This document shows, in pieces, positions 52,704 through 61,554 of a DNA stretch of 64,000 nt (positions are counted from its first letter, which is position 1; each line of letters begins with the position of its first letter). The translations under genes and the position numbers were made by a program. The notes below the pieces were generated by a model. It was not told where the DNA came from. It was given only the letters and a program-made list of their open reading frames with translations, and made no database searches. Location of the stretch: assembly GCF_020171315.1 (NCBI RefSeq), contig NZ_JAIUZP010000006.1:248001-312000 (forward strand), given 5' to 3'. Source of the stretch: Pseudooceanicola nanhaiensis (GTDB taxonomy: Bacteria; Pseudomonadota; Alphaproteobacteria; Rhodobacterales; Rhodobacteraceae).

Positions 52704-52867
52704 GGCAAGTCCTTGAACTCGGAAAAGAAACTTTCAGGCGCAGGGCGTTGGAGACATCGCCCTGTGGCGCGGGGAAAATCGGTTGCAACCTCAGCGTGCG
52801 TCCGCTCTTCCCTTAAGGCAACAGAAAACTTCCACCGGAAGACAACCCTGAAGACAAGGAGCCACCC

Positions 52868-53431
52868 ATGTCGGCACTCAAACTGAAAAAAGGGTCGACC
52901 AAGCATTCGGCCTACAACCTGCGCCCGACCTTCTCCGATGTGATCGAGACGCACACGCTGGCCGTGCTGGTGGACAACGAGGCCGGGGTTCTAGCCCGCG
53001 TGATCGGGCTTTTCTCCGGCCGGGGCTACAACATCGAAAGCCTCACCGTGGCCGAGGTTGACCACACCGGCAAACGCTCGCGGATCACGATCGTGACCAA
53101 GGGCACGCCGCAGGTGATCGAACAGATCAAGGCACAGCTTGGCCGCATCGTGCCGGTGCACGAGGTCCACGACCTGACCGTCGAAGGCCCCTCGGTCGAG
53201 CGCGAGCTGGCGCTGATCAAGGTCGCCAACGAGGGTGAGAAGCGGGTCGAGGCGCTACGGCTGGCCGACATCTTCCGCGCCAACGTGGTGGATTCGACGC
53301 TCCAGAGCTTCGTCTTCGAGCTGACCGGCACGCCGGACAAGATCGACGCCTTCGCGGAGCTGATGCGCCCCCTCGGCCTGGTCGAGCTGGCGCGCACCGG
53401 CGTCGCCGCCCTGTCGCGCGGCGCGAACTGA
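52868..53431 (+). CDS. ilvH: Acetolactate synthase small (regulatory) subunit
   Basis: 187 residues. The N-terminal ACT domain (HTLAVLVDNEAGVLARVIGLF) binds valine for feedback inhibition; the C-terminal ALS-ss domain includes LRLADIFRANVVDSTLQSFVFELTG. It has its own upstream region of about 160 bases, shared divergently with the barrel gene, with AAGGAG before the start. No leader peptide or attenuator was seen here, unlike ilvB. Confidence 0.96.
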   Translation: MSALKLKKGSTKHSAYNLRPTFSDVIETHTLAVLVDNEAGVLARVIGLFSGRGYNIESLTVAEVDHTGKRSRITIVTKGTPQVIEQIKAQLGRIVPVHEVHDLTVEGPSVERELALIKVANEGEKRVEALRLADIFRANVVDSTLQSFVFELTGTPDKIDAFAELMRPLGLVELARTGVAALSRGAN

Positions 53432-53514
53432 TCCGGGATCGGTAGACCGGGACACCGGGCCGCCTTGACGCGGCCCGGCACTCCCACCTTCAACACCTGT
53501 CGCAAGCAGACACG

Positions 53515-53550
53515 AAAAAGCCCGTCCGCGGTTCACCGCGGGCGGGCTTT
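53515..53550 (+). terminator. Bidirectional terminator after ilvH
   Basis: AAAGCCCG-CCGCGG ... CCGCGG-CGGGCTTT forms a 15-position stem with a single mismatch and A-run before and T-run after, serving ilvH and perhaps the convergent 53614 gene. Confidence 0.85.
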
Positions 53551-53613
53551 GTCATTGTGGGCCTCCCTGCCCCTCCGATCCGAAAACAGTGTCGGAGGAA
53601 GCGTTGAAGTGCC

Positions 53614-54036
53614 TCAGCTGGTGGTGCCGGCGATCTCGCACGGCCGGGTCTTGGCCGTTTTGCGTCGCGGGGCGAAGGGCAGGACGATCGCGCTGCCTTC
53701 CTCGCCTTCGGGGCGACTCACTGGCGGGATATTCACCTTCTCGGAGGCCATGTGGTTGGCCTCCTGAAGGCGGGTCGCCAAAGTCGGATATTGCTCCTCC
53801 GCCACGATCCGCGGGTTGCGCGCCCGACGCATCACCCTGTCTTCGGTGAGGTCGAATTGCACCAGATCTCCCGCGTCGAGACCGATTCCGTCACAGAGTT
53901 CCCCGTCAGCGGCACTGAAGTACGCCAGATCGCCATGATCCTCGCACCAGATCACGGCCTTTCGGTCAGAACTGTCGCTCCAAAGGACTACGCCAAACAT
54001 CTCAAGCCTCTGCAGATGCACTACTTTCCCCCACAT
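53614..54036 (-). CDS. Conserved hypothetical protein
   Basis: 140 residues. The first ~70 residues form a compact beta-rich domain (MFGVVLWSDSSDRKAVIWCEDHGDLAYFS, DLVQFDLTEDRVMRRARNPR), reminiscent of an OB/cold-shock-like fold. The rest is disordered and basic (PFAPRRKTAKTR). I recall similar proteins in Rhodobacteraceae but no function. It is divergent from the XRE-type regulator gene. The start at 54036 follows GAAAGTAACG. Confidence 0.7.
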   Translation of the reverse strand: MWGKVVHLQRLEMFGVVLWSDSSDRKAVIWCEDHGDLAYFSAADGELCDGIGLDAGDLVQFDLTEDRVMRRARNPRIVAEEQYPTLATRLQEANHMASEKVNIPPVSRPEGEEGSAIVLPFAPRRKTAKTRPCEIAGTTS

Positions 54037-54176
54037 CGTTACTTTCTGTGAAAGATCTGCTTTCCAACATTCCCCAATCAGTGTCGGGGCAATTGATTTT
54101 GTGACGAGTTTGATAAATACTGGCGCTATATCACATCACACCTGACGCCAGTCAGCATCAAAAAGTCACCCTTGCA

Positions 54177-55058
54177 GTGCTACACACACCTAAAATACAC
54201 GTAGAACGTGAGTTACACAGGGAAAAGCGGCCCTTGAAGAAGCCTACGTCGAGCCATGGGTCGGACTCCGCCGTCGATCCGGTGGAAATCCGCGGAATAT
54301 TTGGCGCGAACCTGCGTCTTCTCTCGGGGCAATATCCTTCGATTGCCGGCCTGTGCCGGGAACTCGGGATCAACCGCACCCAATACAATCGCTATCTCTC
54401 GGGCGAGAGCTTCCCGCGGCCCGATGTGCTGCATCGGATCTGCGAGTTCTTCAACACCGACGCCCGCATCCTGCTGGAGCCGGTGGAGGCGCTGACGCCG
54501 ATCTCGGCCGACCTGCTCAACCATCCCGAGATCTCGGAATACCTTGGCCGGAATTCGACCGAGGTGACGCAGGACATGCTGCCCGACGGGTTCTACCGCT
54601 TCTCGCGGCGGTCCTTCGTGGATGAGACCATGGCCGCCCTCGGGCTGGTCTACGTGTTCCGCAACGACGGTTATACCTTCGTGCGCGGTTACGAGGCCAA
54701 GGAAGCCATGGCCCAGCAGGGCCTGCCCGTGGACGCCGCAACCCGCGAGTTCCGCGGCATCTTCCTGCGGCAGGAAGAGGGCGTGGCCGCGCTGATCGCC
54801 CGCAAGGGTGCGATCACCTGCTCGTTCAACTTCCTCTGCAAGGTGCCGACCTTCGAGAACAACTTCTGGGAAGGCTACGTGACACGGACCGTGCGCGAGA
54901 GCCTGACCAGCCAGCGGGCCACCCGCATGGTCTACGAACACCTCGGGACCAACATGCGCTCGATCATGACCACGGCGCGGGGCACAGGCCTCGTCCCGCA
55001 GGAACAGCTGCCCCAGTTCCACCGCCGCCTGCTGCGGCTGGATCAGGCCTTCCGCTGA
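54177..55058 (+). CDS. XRE-family helix-turn-helix transcriptional regulator
   Basis: 293 residues in the longest form. The helix-turn-helix is GLCRELGINRTQYNRYLSGESFPRPDVLHRICEFF (about residues 58-92). The long C-terminal region (RFSRRSFVDETMAALGLVYVF, GYEAKEAMAQQG) is unlike a peptidase or cupin domain and may bind a ligand. The start is uncertain: GTG at 54177 has no ribosome site, and TTG at 54234 gives LKKPTSSHGSD with AGGGA upstream. A palindrome CACGT-AGA-ACGTG at 54198-54210 would then lie before the gene and could be its own operator. Confidence 0.8.
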   Translation: MLHTPKIHVERELHREKRPLKKPTSSHGSDSAVDPVEIRGIFGANLRLLSGQYPSIAGLCRELGINRTQYNRYLSGESFPRPDVLHRICEFFNTDARILLEPVEALTPISADLLNHPEISEYLGRNSTEVTQDMLPDGFYRFSRRSFVDETMAALGLVYVFRNDGYTFVRGYEAKEAMAQQGLPVDAATREFRGIFLRQEEGVAALIARKGAITCSFNFLCKVPTFENNFWEGYVTRTVRESLTSQRATRMVYEHLGTNMRSIMTTARGTGLVPQEQLPQFHRRLLRLDQAFR

Positions 55059-55136
55059 GCGGAGATGTCCCGGCCCGGCGCCCCCGTGATGTGATGATCA
55101 GGTGGTGGCTGCGCCGGCCCCGGGACAGATGCCCCG

Positions 55137-55162
55137 AAAACCGCCCCTCAGGGGGCGGTTTT
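55137..55162. terminator. Bidirectional terminator between the regulator and the aminotransferase
   Basis: AAAACCGCCCC-TCA-GGGGGCGGTTTT, a near-perfect stem with A- and T-runs on either side, between convergent genes. Confidence 0.85.
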
Positions 55163-55279
55163 GCTTTTGGCGGTCCGTGACGTAGGGACAGGTGACTTGC
55201 CCCGTCCCGGGCCCCTCTCAGCCCTCTTGGCGGGCCATGGCGCGGCGGGCCGCAGGCGCTCCCCTGCCCGCCGATGCCG

Positions 55280-56440
55280 TCAGGCCGGCACCGCGCCCTT
55301 CAGCGCCATGAACTTGCCAAGCCGCTCCAGCCCTTCCAGCATGTCCTCGGTCGTCGAGGCATAGGAGAAGCGCAGCGTATGCGCGCCGCGGTCCGGGTCG
55401 AAGTCGAGCCCGGGGGTCACGGCGACGCGGGCCTCGTGCAGGATCTCGCGCGCGAAGGCGAGGCTGTCATCCGTCAGGCCCGAGACATCCGCGTAGATGT
55501 AGAAGCCCCCGTCCGGCGGCGCGATCCGGTCGAAGCCGATCTTGGGCAGCCCCTCCAGCAGCAGCGCCCGGTTGCGAGCATAGGTGGCGCGGTGGGCCTC
55601 CAGCTCCTCGGTGGCATCGAGCGCCGCGAGGGCCGCCACCTGGCTGGCATGGGTGGCACAGATGAACATGTGCTGCGAGAGCTTCTCGACCCGGTGCACA
55701 TGGGCCTCGGGCAGGACCATCCAGCCGATCCGCCAGCCGGTCATCGAGAAATACTTCGAGAAGGAATTGATGACATAGACGTCGTCACCGAATTCCAGCG
55801 CGCTCACGGCCCGGTTCTCGTAATGCAGCCCATGATAGATCTCGTCCGAGATGAAGCCGATACCCGCCTCCTGCGCGGCCTGCATCAGCCCCTGCATTGC
55901 CGGGCCGTCCAGCATCGTGCCGGCCGGGTTCGCCGGCGAGGCCACCAGCATCCCGTCGAGGCGGTGCGCCGCGATGTCCGCGGGCACCGGCTGGTAACGG
56001 TCCTCCTCCCGGGTTTCGATCAGCACCGGATCAAGGTCGAGCGCCTTGAGGATCTGCCGGTAGGACGGATAACCGGGCGAGCCGATGCCGACCCGCGCGC
56101 CACGATCGAAGAGCGAGGTGAAGGCCAGCGAGAAGGCCCCGGAGGAACCCGGCGTGACCAGCACCCTCTCGGGGTTCAGGTCCACGTCGTACCATTCGCC
56201 ATAGAGTTGCGCGATGCGCGCGCGCAACTCGGGCAGGCCCGGCGTGACGGTGTAGCCCATGGGCGCGCCGTCCTCCATCGCCTGCGCCACGGCGCGGCGG
56301 GCGGCCTCTGGCGCGGGCGTGCCCGGCTGGCCGATTTCCATGTGGACGATGTCGATGCCCGCGGCCTCCATCTCGGAGGCCTCCTTGGCGATTTCCATCA
56401 CAATAAAGGGATCGACCGTGCCCCGGCTTGAAACCCGCAT
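55280..56440 (-). CDS. Class I/II PLP-dependent aminotransferase
   Basis: 386 residues. The fold type I markers are VTPGSSGAFSLAF (PLP phosphate region), SPANPAGTML, SDEIYHGLHY and the PLP Lys in INSFSKYFSMTGWRIGWMV, then the C-terminal LRFSYAST with the carboxylate-binding Arg. It is an aspartate/aromatic-type aminotransferase; the substrate is not readable. The start is the ATG at 56440 with GGAGGAG 5 bases before it, not the upstream GTG. Confidence 0.93.
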   Translation of the reverse strand: MRVSSRGTVDPFIVMEIAKEASEMEAAGIDIVHMEIGQPGTPAPEAARRAVAQAMEDGAPMGYTVTPGLPELRARIAQLYGEWYDVDLNPERVLVTPGSSGAFSLAFTSLFDRGARVGIGSPGYPSYRQILKALDLDPVLIETREEDRYQPVPADIAAHRLDGMLVASPANPAGTMLDGPAMQGLMQAAQEAGIGFISDEIYHGLHYENRAVSALEFGDDVYVINSFSKYFSMTGWRIGWMVLPEAHVHRVEKLSQHMFICATHASQVAALAALDATEELEAHRATYARNRALLLEGLPKIGFDRIAPPDGGFYIYADVSGLTDDSLAFAREILHEARVAVTPGLDFDPDRGAHTLRFSYASTTEDMLEGLERLGKFMALKGAVPA

Positions 56441-56719
56441 GTACTCCTCCGACACTTGCTTTCGGTGGACAGCTTCCCGCGTTTCACAGGATTATCGAGA
56501 TATGTCGTCGGCCCCTGCCGAACATCTGAACCATGTCCCCGCGCCTCTTGAGGGGCGCCGCCGTCTTGCCCATCCCTTCTGCCCGTTGCGTCGGCAAAGG
56601 GCAACCGGGTCACCGATATGTCACGGTGGGTCCGGTTGGCATCGCCGCCCCGATATGCTTTCTGCACAATAACGCGCCTGCTTTCGGGCCTGAATTTCGA
56701 CTGAGACCGGAGTTTTTTG

Positions 56720-57607
56720 ATGACGAGTTCCAAAACCGCCTATGTCCTGTCCGCCGCCGTCTTGGCCCTTGGCGTCTTCGCCTACGGCGCCGACAAGGTA
56801 CGCGGCCCGGTCGTGCCCCACGCCCCGGCCGAGATGGCAGAGGCGATGCCCGCCGCAACCGGTCACTCGGAAAAGGCGCCCGACTCCCATGCCGCCGCCC
56901 CCGCGGGCGGCTTCGAGATGGCCGATCTCAGCGAGATGCAGCGCGACGCGCTGCGGCGCGAGATCCAGTCTTACCTGATGGACCACCCCGAGGTGATCTT
57001 CGAGGCGGTCGAGGCCTACCGCGCCCGCGAGACCGAGGTGCAGCAGCAGGCCCAGACCGACATGCTGAAGTCGGAGCCGGAGTCGATCTATGCGGACGGC
57101 TTCTCGTGGGTCGGTGGCAACCTAGAGGGGGACGTGGTCCTGATCGAGTTCATGGACTACCGCTGCGGCTACTGCCGCCGGGCCTTCGAGGACGTGAAAT
57201 CGCTGGTCGCGGATGACGGCAACATCAAGTTCATCGTCAAGGAATACCCCGTCCTCGGCGACGACTCGATCACCGCCGCACGCTTTGCCATCGCCACGCT
57301 GCAGGTCGCAGGCGACGAGGCCTATGAGCAGGTGCACAACGCCATGATGACCATGCGCGGTAACCCCGGCGACAAGGTCGCGCTGTCCCGTCTGGGCGAG
57401 AGCCTCGGCCTCGACACCGACGCGATCTTTGCCCGCATGGACGACGAGGCCGTGACCGAGGTGATCGGCACCAACCGCGCCCTTGGCGATGCGCTTGGCA
57501 TCAACGGCACGCCGACCTTCCTCTTCGATCACCAGCTTGTCGTGGGCGCCGTCCCGCGCAGCCAGATGGAAGAGATCATCGCGGACCTGCGCGAAGCGGC
57601 CGAATGA
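56720..57607 (+). CDS. DsbA-family periplasmic thiol oxidoreductase
   Basis: 295 residues. An N-terminal signal/anchor helix (TAYVLSAAVLALGVFAYGA) and a His/Ala/Pro-rich linker lead to a helical segment (LRREIQSYLMDHPEVIFEAVEAY) typical of the Com1/ScsC/BdbD type. The thioredoxin fold has CGYC (Cys149, Cys152) in FMDYRCGYCRRAF and the cis-Pro loop NGTPTFLF. It forms or isomerises disulfides in the periplasm, perhaps including those of LptD. It is coupled by a 4-base overlap to the next thioredoxin-fold gene. Confidence 0.92.
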   Translation: MTSSKTAYVLSAAVLALGVFAYGADKVRGPVVPHAPAEMAEAMPAATGHSEKAPDSHAAAPAGGFEMADLSEMQRDALRREIQSYLMDHPEVIFEAVEAYRARETEVQQQAQTDMLKSEPESIYADGFSWVGGNLEGDVVLIEFMDYRCGYCRRAFEDVKSLVADDGNIKFIVKEYPVLGDDSITAARFAIATLQVAGDEAYEQVHNAMMTMRGNPGDKVALSRLGESLGLDTDAIFARMDDEAVTEVIGTNRALGDALGINGTPTFLFDHQLVVGAVPRSQMEEIIADLREAAE

Positions 57608-58332
57608 TCCGCGCGGCGCTTCTGCCGCTCCTGCTGCTGTCCTCGCCTCTCGCCGCGCAGGACAGCAGCGCGCCCCTGCCCGCCACGCCGGGCGTCAGTG
57701 CCCCCGCTGATCGAGGCAGTGCCCTCTCGCCCGAGGCCCGCAAGCTGCTGGGGGCCGAAATCCGCGCTGTGCTTCTGGCCCACCCCGACCTCGTGGCTCG
57801 CCTCGCCGATGGCACCATGGCCCCCACCGCCGCACCGCTCGACCTCTACAAGGACGACCGGGAGCAGGACCTGAGTGCGCTCGACCGGGCCCGCGCCGCC
57901 CTGACGGCGATCACGCCGGAAGGCTTCGGCGCAGGCAGACCCCGCCAGACGATCACCCTTTTCGTCACCTATCCCTGCCCCGACTGCGCCATGGCCGAAC
58001 GCGGGCTGCGCGCGCTTGCGGACAAGCTGCCCGGCCTGCGGGTCGAGGTCCGCGCGGCAGAGAACACCGCCGCCGCCCGCTCGCTCCGCGCCCTTGCCGA
58101 TGACATGCCCCCGGCGGCCTTCGCCGCGCTGCGCATGTCCTTCTACGGCACCGCGCCCGAGGAGGAGACGGCGGACGAGGCCGAGGAGATCGGCGTGCTG
58201 GCCTCGGTGCAGGAGGACGCCTTGCTCTTCCACAAGCTCGGGCTGGACATGGCGCCCTCCTACGTCCTGCCGAAGATGATGCTGCGCGGCGAGATGCCCG
58301 CCATCGTGCTGGAACGCTACCTCTCCAAGTGA
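57604..58332 (+). CDS. Second thioredoxin-fold protein, CPDC type
   Basis: 242 residues with a signal peptide (IRAALLPLLLLSSPLAAQ). It has CPDC (Cys125, Cys128) in LFVTYPCPDCAMAERGL, and the cis-Pro region is APSYVLPKMMLRG in place of the TPTFLF of its neighbour. It has no family name I can assign beyond DsbA-like. Starting in ATGA overlap with the DsbA gene, it is probably its functional partner. Confidence 0.8.
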   Translation: MIRAALLPLLLLSSPLAAQDSSAPLPATPGVSAPADRGSALSPEARKLLGAEIRAVLLAHPDLVARLADGTMAPTAAPLDLYKDDREQDLSALDRARAALTAITPEGFGAGRPRQTITLFVTYPCPDCAMAERGLRALADKLPGLRVEVRAAENTAAARSLRALADDMPPAAFAALRMSFYGTAPEEETADEAEEIGVLASVQEDALLFHKLGLDMAPSYVLPKMMLRGEMPAIVLERYLSK

Positions 58333-58390
58333 GGGTGCCGGGCGGCCTCCCCGACCAGCCGCTCCCCTTCGACCAACCAGACTCAAACGG

Positions 58391-58418
58391 AAAACGGGGC
58401 CCCGCATGGCGCCCCGTC
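58391..58418 (-). terminator. Terminator of ispG
   Basis: Minus strand: ACGGGGC / GCCCCGT stem around a 12-base loop, followed by TTTTCC, about 90 bases after the ispG stop. Confidence 0.6.
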
Positions 58419-58505
58419 CCTGTCGTGAGGAAAACTGTATCTGCCTGAACCGGCCAGCCCGGCGCCACGCCCGGACAGGGCCTGTGGCCGGGCCTCAGCC
58501 CCGGA

Positions 58506-59642
58506 TCACTCTGCCGCCTGTGTCGGCTCTGCAGCCTCGCGGGCGTCGATCTCGGCGGCCTTCTTCTCGACCTGTTCGACGATGTGATCCACCATCTGCT
58601 CGTTCGACATCTTGTGGGACTGCTTGCCCGCCAGATAGACCATGCCGTTGCCCGCACCGCCCCCGGTGAAGCCCACGTCGGTCATCAGCGCCTCGCCGGG
58701 GCCGTTCACCACGCAGCCGATGATCGACAGCGACATGGGCGTCTTGATGTGCTCCAGCCGCTTCTCCAGCAGTTCGACCGTCTTGATCACGTCGAAGCCC
58801 TGACGCGCGCAGGACGGGCAGGAGATGATGTTCACGCCCCGGTGGCGCAGGCCGAGCGCCTTGAGGATCTCGTAGCCCACCTTCACCTCTTCCACCGGAT
58901 CGGCCGAGAGCGAGACGCGCAGCGTGTCGCCGATGCCCATCCAGAGCAGGTTGCCAAGGCCGATGGCGCTCTTGATCGTGCCGGTCATCAGGCCGCCCGC
59001 CTCGGTGATGCCGAGGTGAATGGGCGCATCCGTGGCCTCCGCGATGCCCTGGTAGGCGGCGGCGGCCAGGAAGACGTCAGAGGCCTTCACGCTGATCTTG
59101 TACTCGCGGAAGTCGTTGTCCTCGAGGATGCGGATGTGGTCCATGCCGCTCTCGACCATCGCCTCGGGACAGGGTTCGCCGTATTTCTCCAGCAGGTGCT
59201 TTTCGAGAGAGCCCGCGTTGACCCCGATGCGGATCGAGCAGCCGTGGTCCTTGGCGGCCTTGATGACCTCCTTCACGCGCTTCTCGTCGCCGATGTTGCC
59301 GGGGTTGATCCGCAGGCAGGCCGCGCCCGCCTCGGCGGCCTCGATGGCGCGGCGATAGTGGAAATGGATGTCGGCCACGATCGGGACCGGGCTTTCCTTC
59401 ACGATCTCCTTCAGCGCCCGGGTCGAGGATTCGTCGGGTGTCGAGATGCGGACGATATCGGCACCGGCTTCGGCGGCAGCGATGACCTGCCCCAGCGTGG
59501 CCCTCACGTCGGAGCTGTCGGTGTTGGTCATGGTCTGGACGCTGATCGGGGCGTCCCCGCCGACGGGAACGTTGCCGACCATGATCTGGCGGCTCACGCG
59601 CCGGTCGATATTGCGCCAGGGGCGGATCGGATTGTGCGACAT
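58506..59642 (-). CDS. ispG: 4-hydroxy-3-methylbut-2-en-1-yl diphosphate synthase
   Basis: 378 residues. The TIM-barrel half has [11 protein letters not shown] and [13 protein letters not shown]; the [4Fe-4S] half has [14 protein letters not shown] and [10 protein letters not shown], giving three cluster Cys and the Glu. It performs the penultimate step of the MEP isoprenoid pathway. It lies downstream of the RodZ-like gene with a 563-base gap that contains a REP-like repeat. Confidence 0.97.
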   Translation of the reverse strand: MSHNPIRPWRNIDRRVSRQIMVGNVPVGGDAPISVQTMTNTDSSDVRATLGQVIAAAEAGADIVRISTPDESSTRALKEIVKESPVPIVADIHFHYRRAIEAAEAGAACLRINPGNIGDEKRVKEVIKAAKDHGCSIRIGVNAGSLEKHLLEKYGEPCPEAMVESGMDHIRILEDNDFREYKISVKASDVFLAAAAYQGIAEATDAPIHLGITEAGGLMTGTIKSAIGLGNLLWMGIGDTLRVSLSADPVEEVKVGYEILKALGLRHRGVNIISCPSCARQGFDVIKTVELLEKRLEHIKTPMSLSIIGCVVNGPGEALMTDVGFTGGGAGNGMVYLAGKQSHKMSNEQMVDHIVEQVEKKAAEIDAREAAEPTQAAE

Positions 59643-59915
59643 GCGGGGCCTCCAGCCGTCTTTGGGTCACCAGATAGCGCGGTGAGGCCCGGGGTTCAAT
59701 TGCCCCGTGCCGCGCAAGGGCTGTGCAGGGCCGATTGTGCGGAGGCGAGCCGAGGGGATCGGGTGCTGGGTCGTTCTGCCCGGGCGGCGATCCCCTGCGA
59801 AGGGCGGCACCGTCCGGCCAGCTGTTCAGCAGTGGTTACGGGAAGCCGCGAGGCCCCCCCCCCTCTCCAGCCACTCAGCACGATCAGCGATCTACCACGA
59901 AGGGCAGCGCCGTCC

Positions 59916-60021
59916 CGCGGGGTGGCGCTATAGCGCCGGTCGCCATTGGTGCGCCATTGGTCCGAGCACCAATGGCGACGGGGGGCGGGTCGGCGCTGCC
60001 CGGCCTGCGGCCGGGCGGGTA
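59916..60021 (+). repeat. REP-like palindromic element, copy C (with an extra hairpin)
   Basis: GGGGTGGCGCTATAGCGCC, then an extra 12-base inverted repeat CGCCATTGGTGC / GCACCAATGGCG (59941-59952 with 59966-59977), then core GGGGGGCGGGTCGGCGCTGC, stem CCGGCC-TGC-GGCCGG, closing GGCGGG. The 59643-60205 gap also contains a 10-base C run near 59854 and the RodZ terminator; nothing else is seen. Confidence 0.6.
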
Positions 60022-60144
60022 GTGGATGGAGAGGGCAGTTGTCTTGGGTAAAGCAGCCTGAGGTCGCGCGCTTGTGATCGGCGGATCAGACGTCGAGGCC
60101 GATGCGTCCGCTCGCGCAGGTCGGACACCGCGCGCCCCAAACGC

Positions 60145-60167
60145 AAAAGGCGGCCCCTCGGACCGCC
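60145..60167 (-). terminator. Terminator of the RodZ-like gene
   Basis: Minus strand: GGCGGTCC-GAGG-GGCCGCC followed by TTTTG, about 40 bases past the stop codon. Confidence 0.75.
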
Positions 60168-60205
60168 CTCACATAGACCGGCAGCGCCGATCCTATCGCT
60201 TCGCC

Positions 60206-61453
60206 TTATTCCGCGACCGGCGTCTGGACGGCTTGATCCGCCTCGGCCACCGCGAAGACGCGCGCGGCCTCGGGATCGGCGGACAGATCGGCCACCGCGT
60301 AATTCTGCGTCAGGTCCTCGACCGACAGCGCGACATTGCGGATCGTGCCGGTGCCCTCACCCGCCGGGCCGAAGATCTGGCCGTTAACCTTGAAGTAGAG
60401 CGACCCGGACATGCCCGCACGCAGCACCGGGGCTTCCTCGGTCTGGGGCAGGTCATAGGTCTCGCCCGCGTCGAGGATCTTCTCGAAAATCACCGAACCA
60501 TCCGCGGCACGCACGCGCACCCAGGCCGGACGCACGGCAAAGATCGAGACACCTGGCTCGGGCGTTTCGACGACCTGCGGCTGCGGCACGGCCTGCCCCT
60601 CGCCGAGGTTGAGCGCCATGGCGAGCGCGCGGTCCACCGCGGTTTCGCTGGCCGCCGGGGTGTCGGCGGTCTGGCTCTGCATCTGAGCGAAGCTGCCGAT
60701 GGCGTTTGGGTCCAGCGTCGAGATCGGCGCATCGCGGGCCACCAGCACGGGCACGTCGAGCGCCTGCGGACGGTAGAGACGATCCAGCCCCTCACCCGGA
60801 GGCGAGAACGGGCCGGCGCCGGGCTCTGCCGCGGCATCCGAGGCCAGCGGGTTCAGATCGGTCAGAACGTCCGGGGTGTTTTCCACCGGCGCCATCTGCA
60901 CGCGCTGCACCTCGTTCAGGACGGTCCAGCCGCCGAAACCGATCGCCCCGATCAGCGCCAGCAGCACGAGGGCAGAGCCCACGGCGCCGGGCTCGATCCG
61001 GGCCAGGAAGCCCTCGCCCGCGGGGACGAAGGGGGTGTTCGGCGTGATGAAGGGATCCTTCGCACGGGCGTCCTTGGCCTGCTTCGGCGCTTCCTGCGGC
61101 TTGCGGCGGGTCGAGGCCTCGGCCGACATGCCGTGCGCCGTGGCAAAGCCGCTCTCGGCGCAGAAGGCCGCGAAGGTCTGGTCGGGATCCATGTTCAGGT
61201 AACGGGCGTAGGACCGCACGTAGCCTGCAATGAAACCGGGGGTATCGAAGGCGTTGGGATCGCAGTTTTCGATCGCGGCGATGTAGGAGGCCTTGATGCG
61301 CAGCTCACGCTGCACATCGAGCAGGGATTTGCCCATCGTTGCGCGTTCTCCGCGCATGATGTCGCCGAGTCTCAGGTCGAAATCGTCGAAGCCTTTAGGC
61401 TGCTGCTCCGGCGGCTCCGCCGCCAGTGTGCCCTTGCGCCGTATCATCTTCAC
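60206..61453 (-). CDS. RodZ-like protein (helix-turn-helix, membrane helix, DUF4115)
   Basis: 415 residues. The N-terminal HTH_25 domain reads GKSLLDVQRELRIKASYIAAIENCDPNAF, with TPGFIAGYVRSYARYLNMDPD; a single membrane helix (SALVLLALIGAIGFGGWTVL) follows near residue 180. The C-terminal periplasmic DUF4115 domain contains VRAADGSVIFEKILDAGETYDLP. RodZ links MreB to the cell-wall machinery. It has its own promoter (61504-61532). Confidence 0.88.
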   Translation of the reverse strand: MKMIRRKGTLAAEPPEQQPKGFDDFDLRLGDIMRGERATMGKSLLDVQRELRIKASYIAAIENCDPNAFDTPGFIAGYVRSYARYLNMDPDQTFAAFCAESGFATAHGMSAEASTRRKPQEAPKQAKDARAKDPFITPNTPFVPAGEGFLARIEPGAVGSALVLLALIGAIGFGGWTVLNEVQRVQMAPVENTPDVLTDLNPLASDAAAEPGAGPFSPPGEGLDRLYRPQALDVPVLVARDAPISTLDPNAIGSFAQMQSQTADTPAASETAVDRALAMALNLGEGQAVPQPQVVETPEPGVSIFAVRPAWVRVRAADGSVIFEKILDAGETYDLPQTEEAPVLRAGMSGSLYFKVNGQIFGPAGEGTGTIRNVALSVEDLTQNYAVADLSADPEAARVFAVAEADQAVQTPVAE

Positions 61454-61503
61454 TGCCCCGTGTGCTGTAGAGCTCGAACCATCCCCCGATTCGAGTCTTG
61501 CCT

Positions 61504-61532
61504 TTATTACTTACAGCCTAACACGATTCCAA
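61504..61532 (-). promoter_or_regulatory. Promoter of the RodZ-like gene
   Basis: Minus strand TTGGAA and TAATAA with 17 bases between, in the AT-rich gap between hemA and the RodZ-like gene, about 45 bases before the start codon. Confidence 0.5.
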
Positions 61533-61554
61533 TTCGATAACAGGTTGTAGGGGG

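Noticed and set aside
59854-59863. A run of ten Cs in the ispG upstream gap
   Set aside because: It lies outside any gene, so it cannot act as a phase-variation tract for a reading frame; likely simple drift or sequencing uncertainty.
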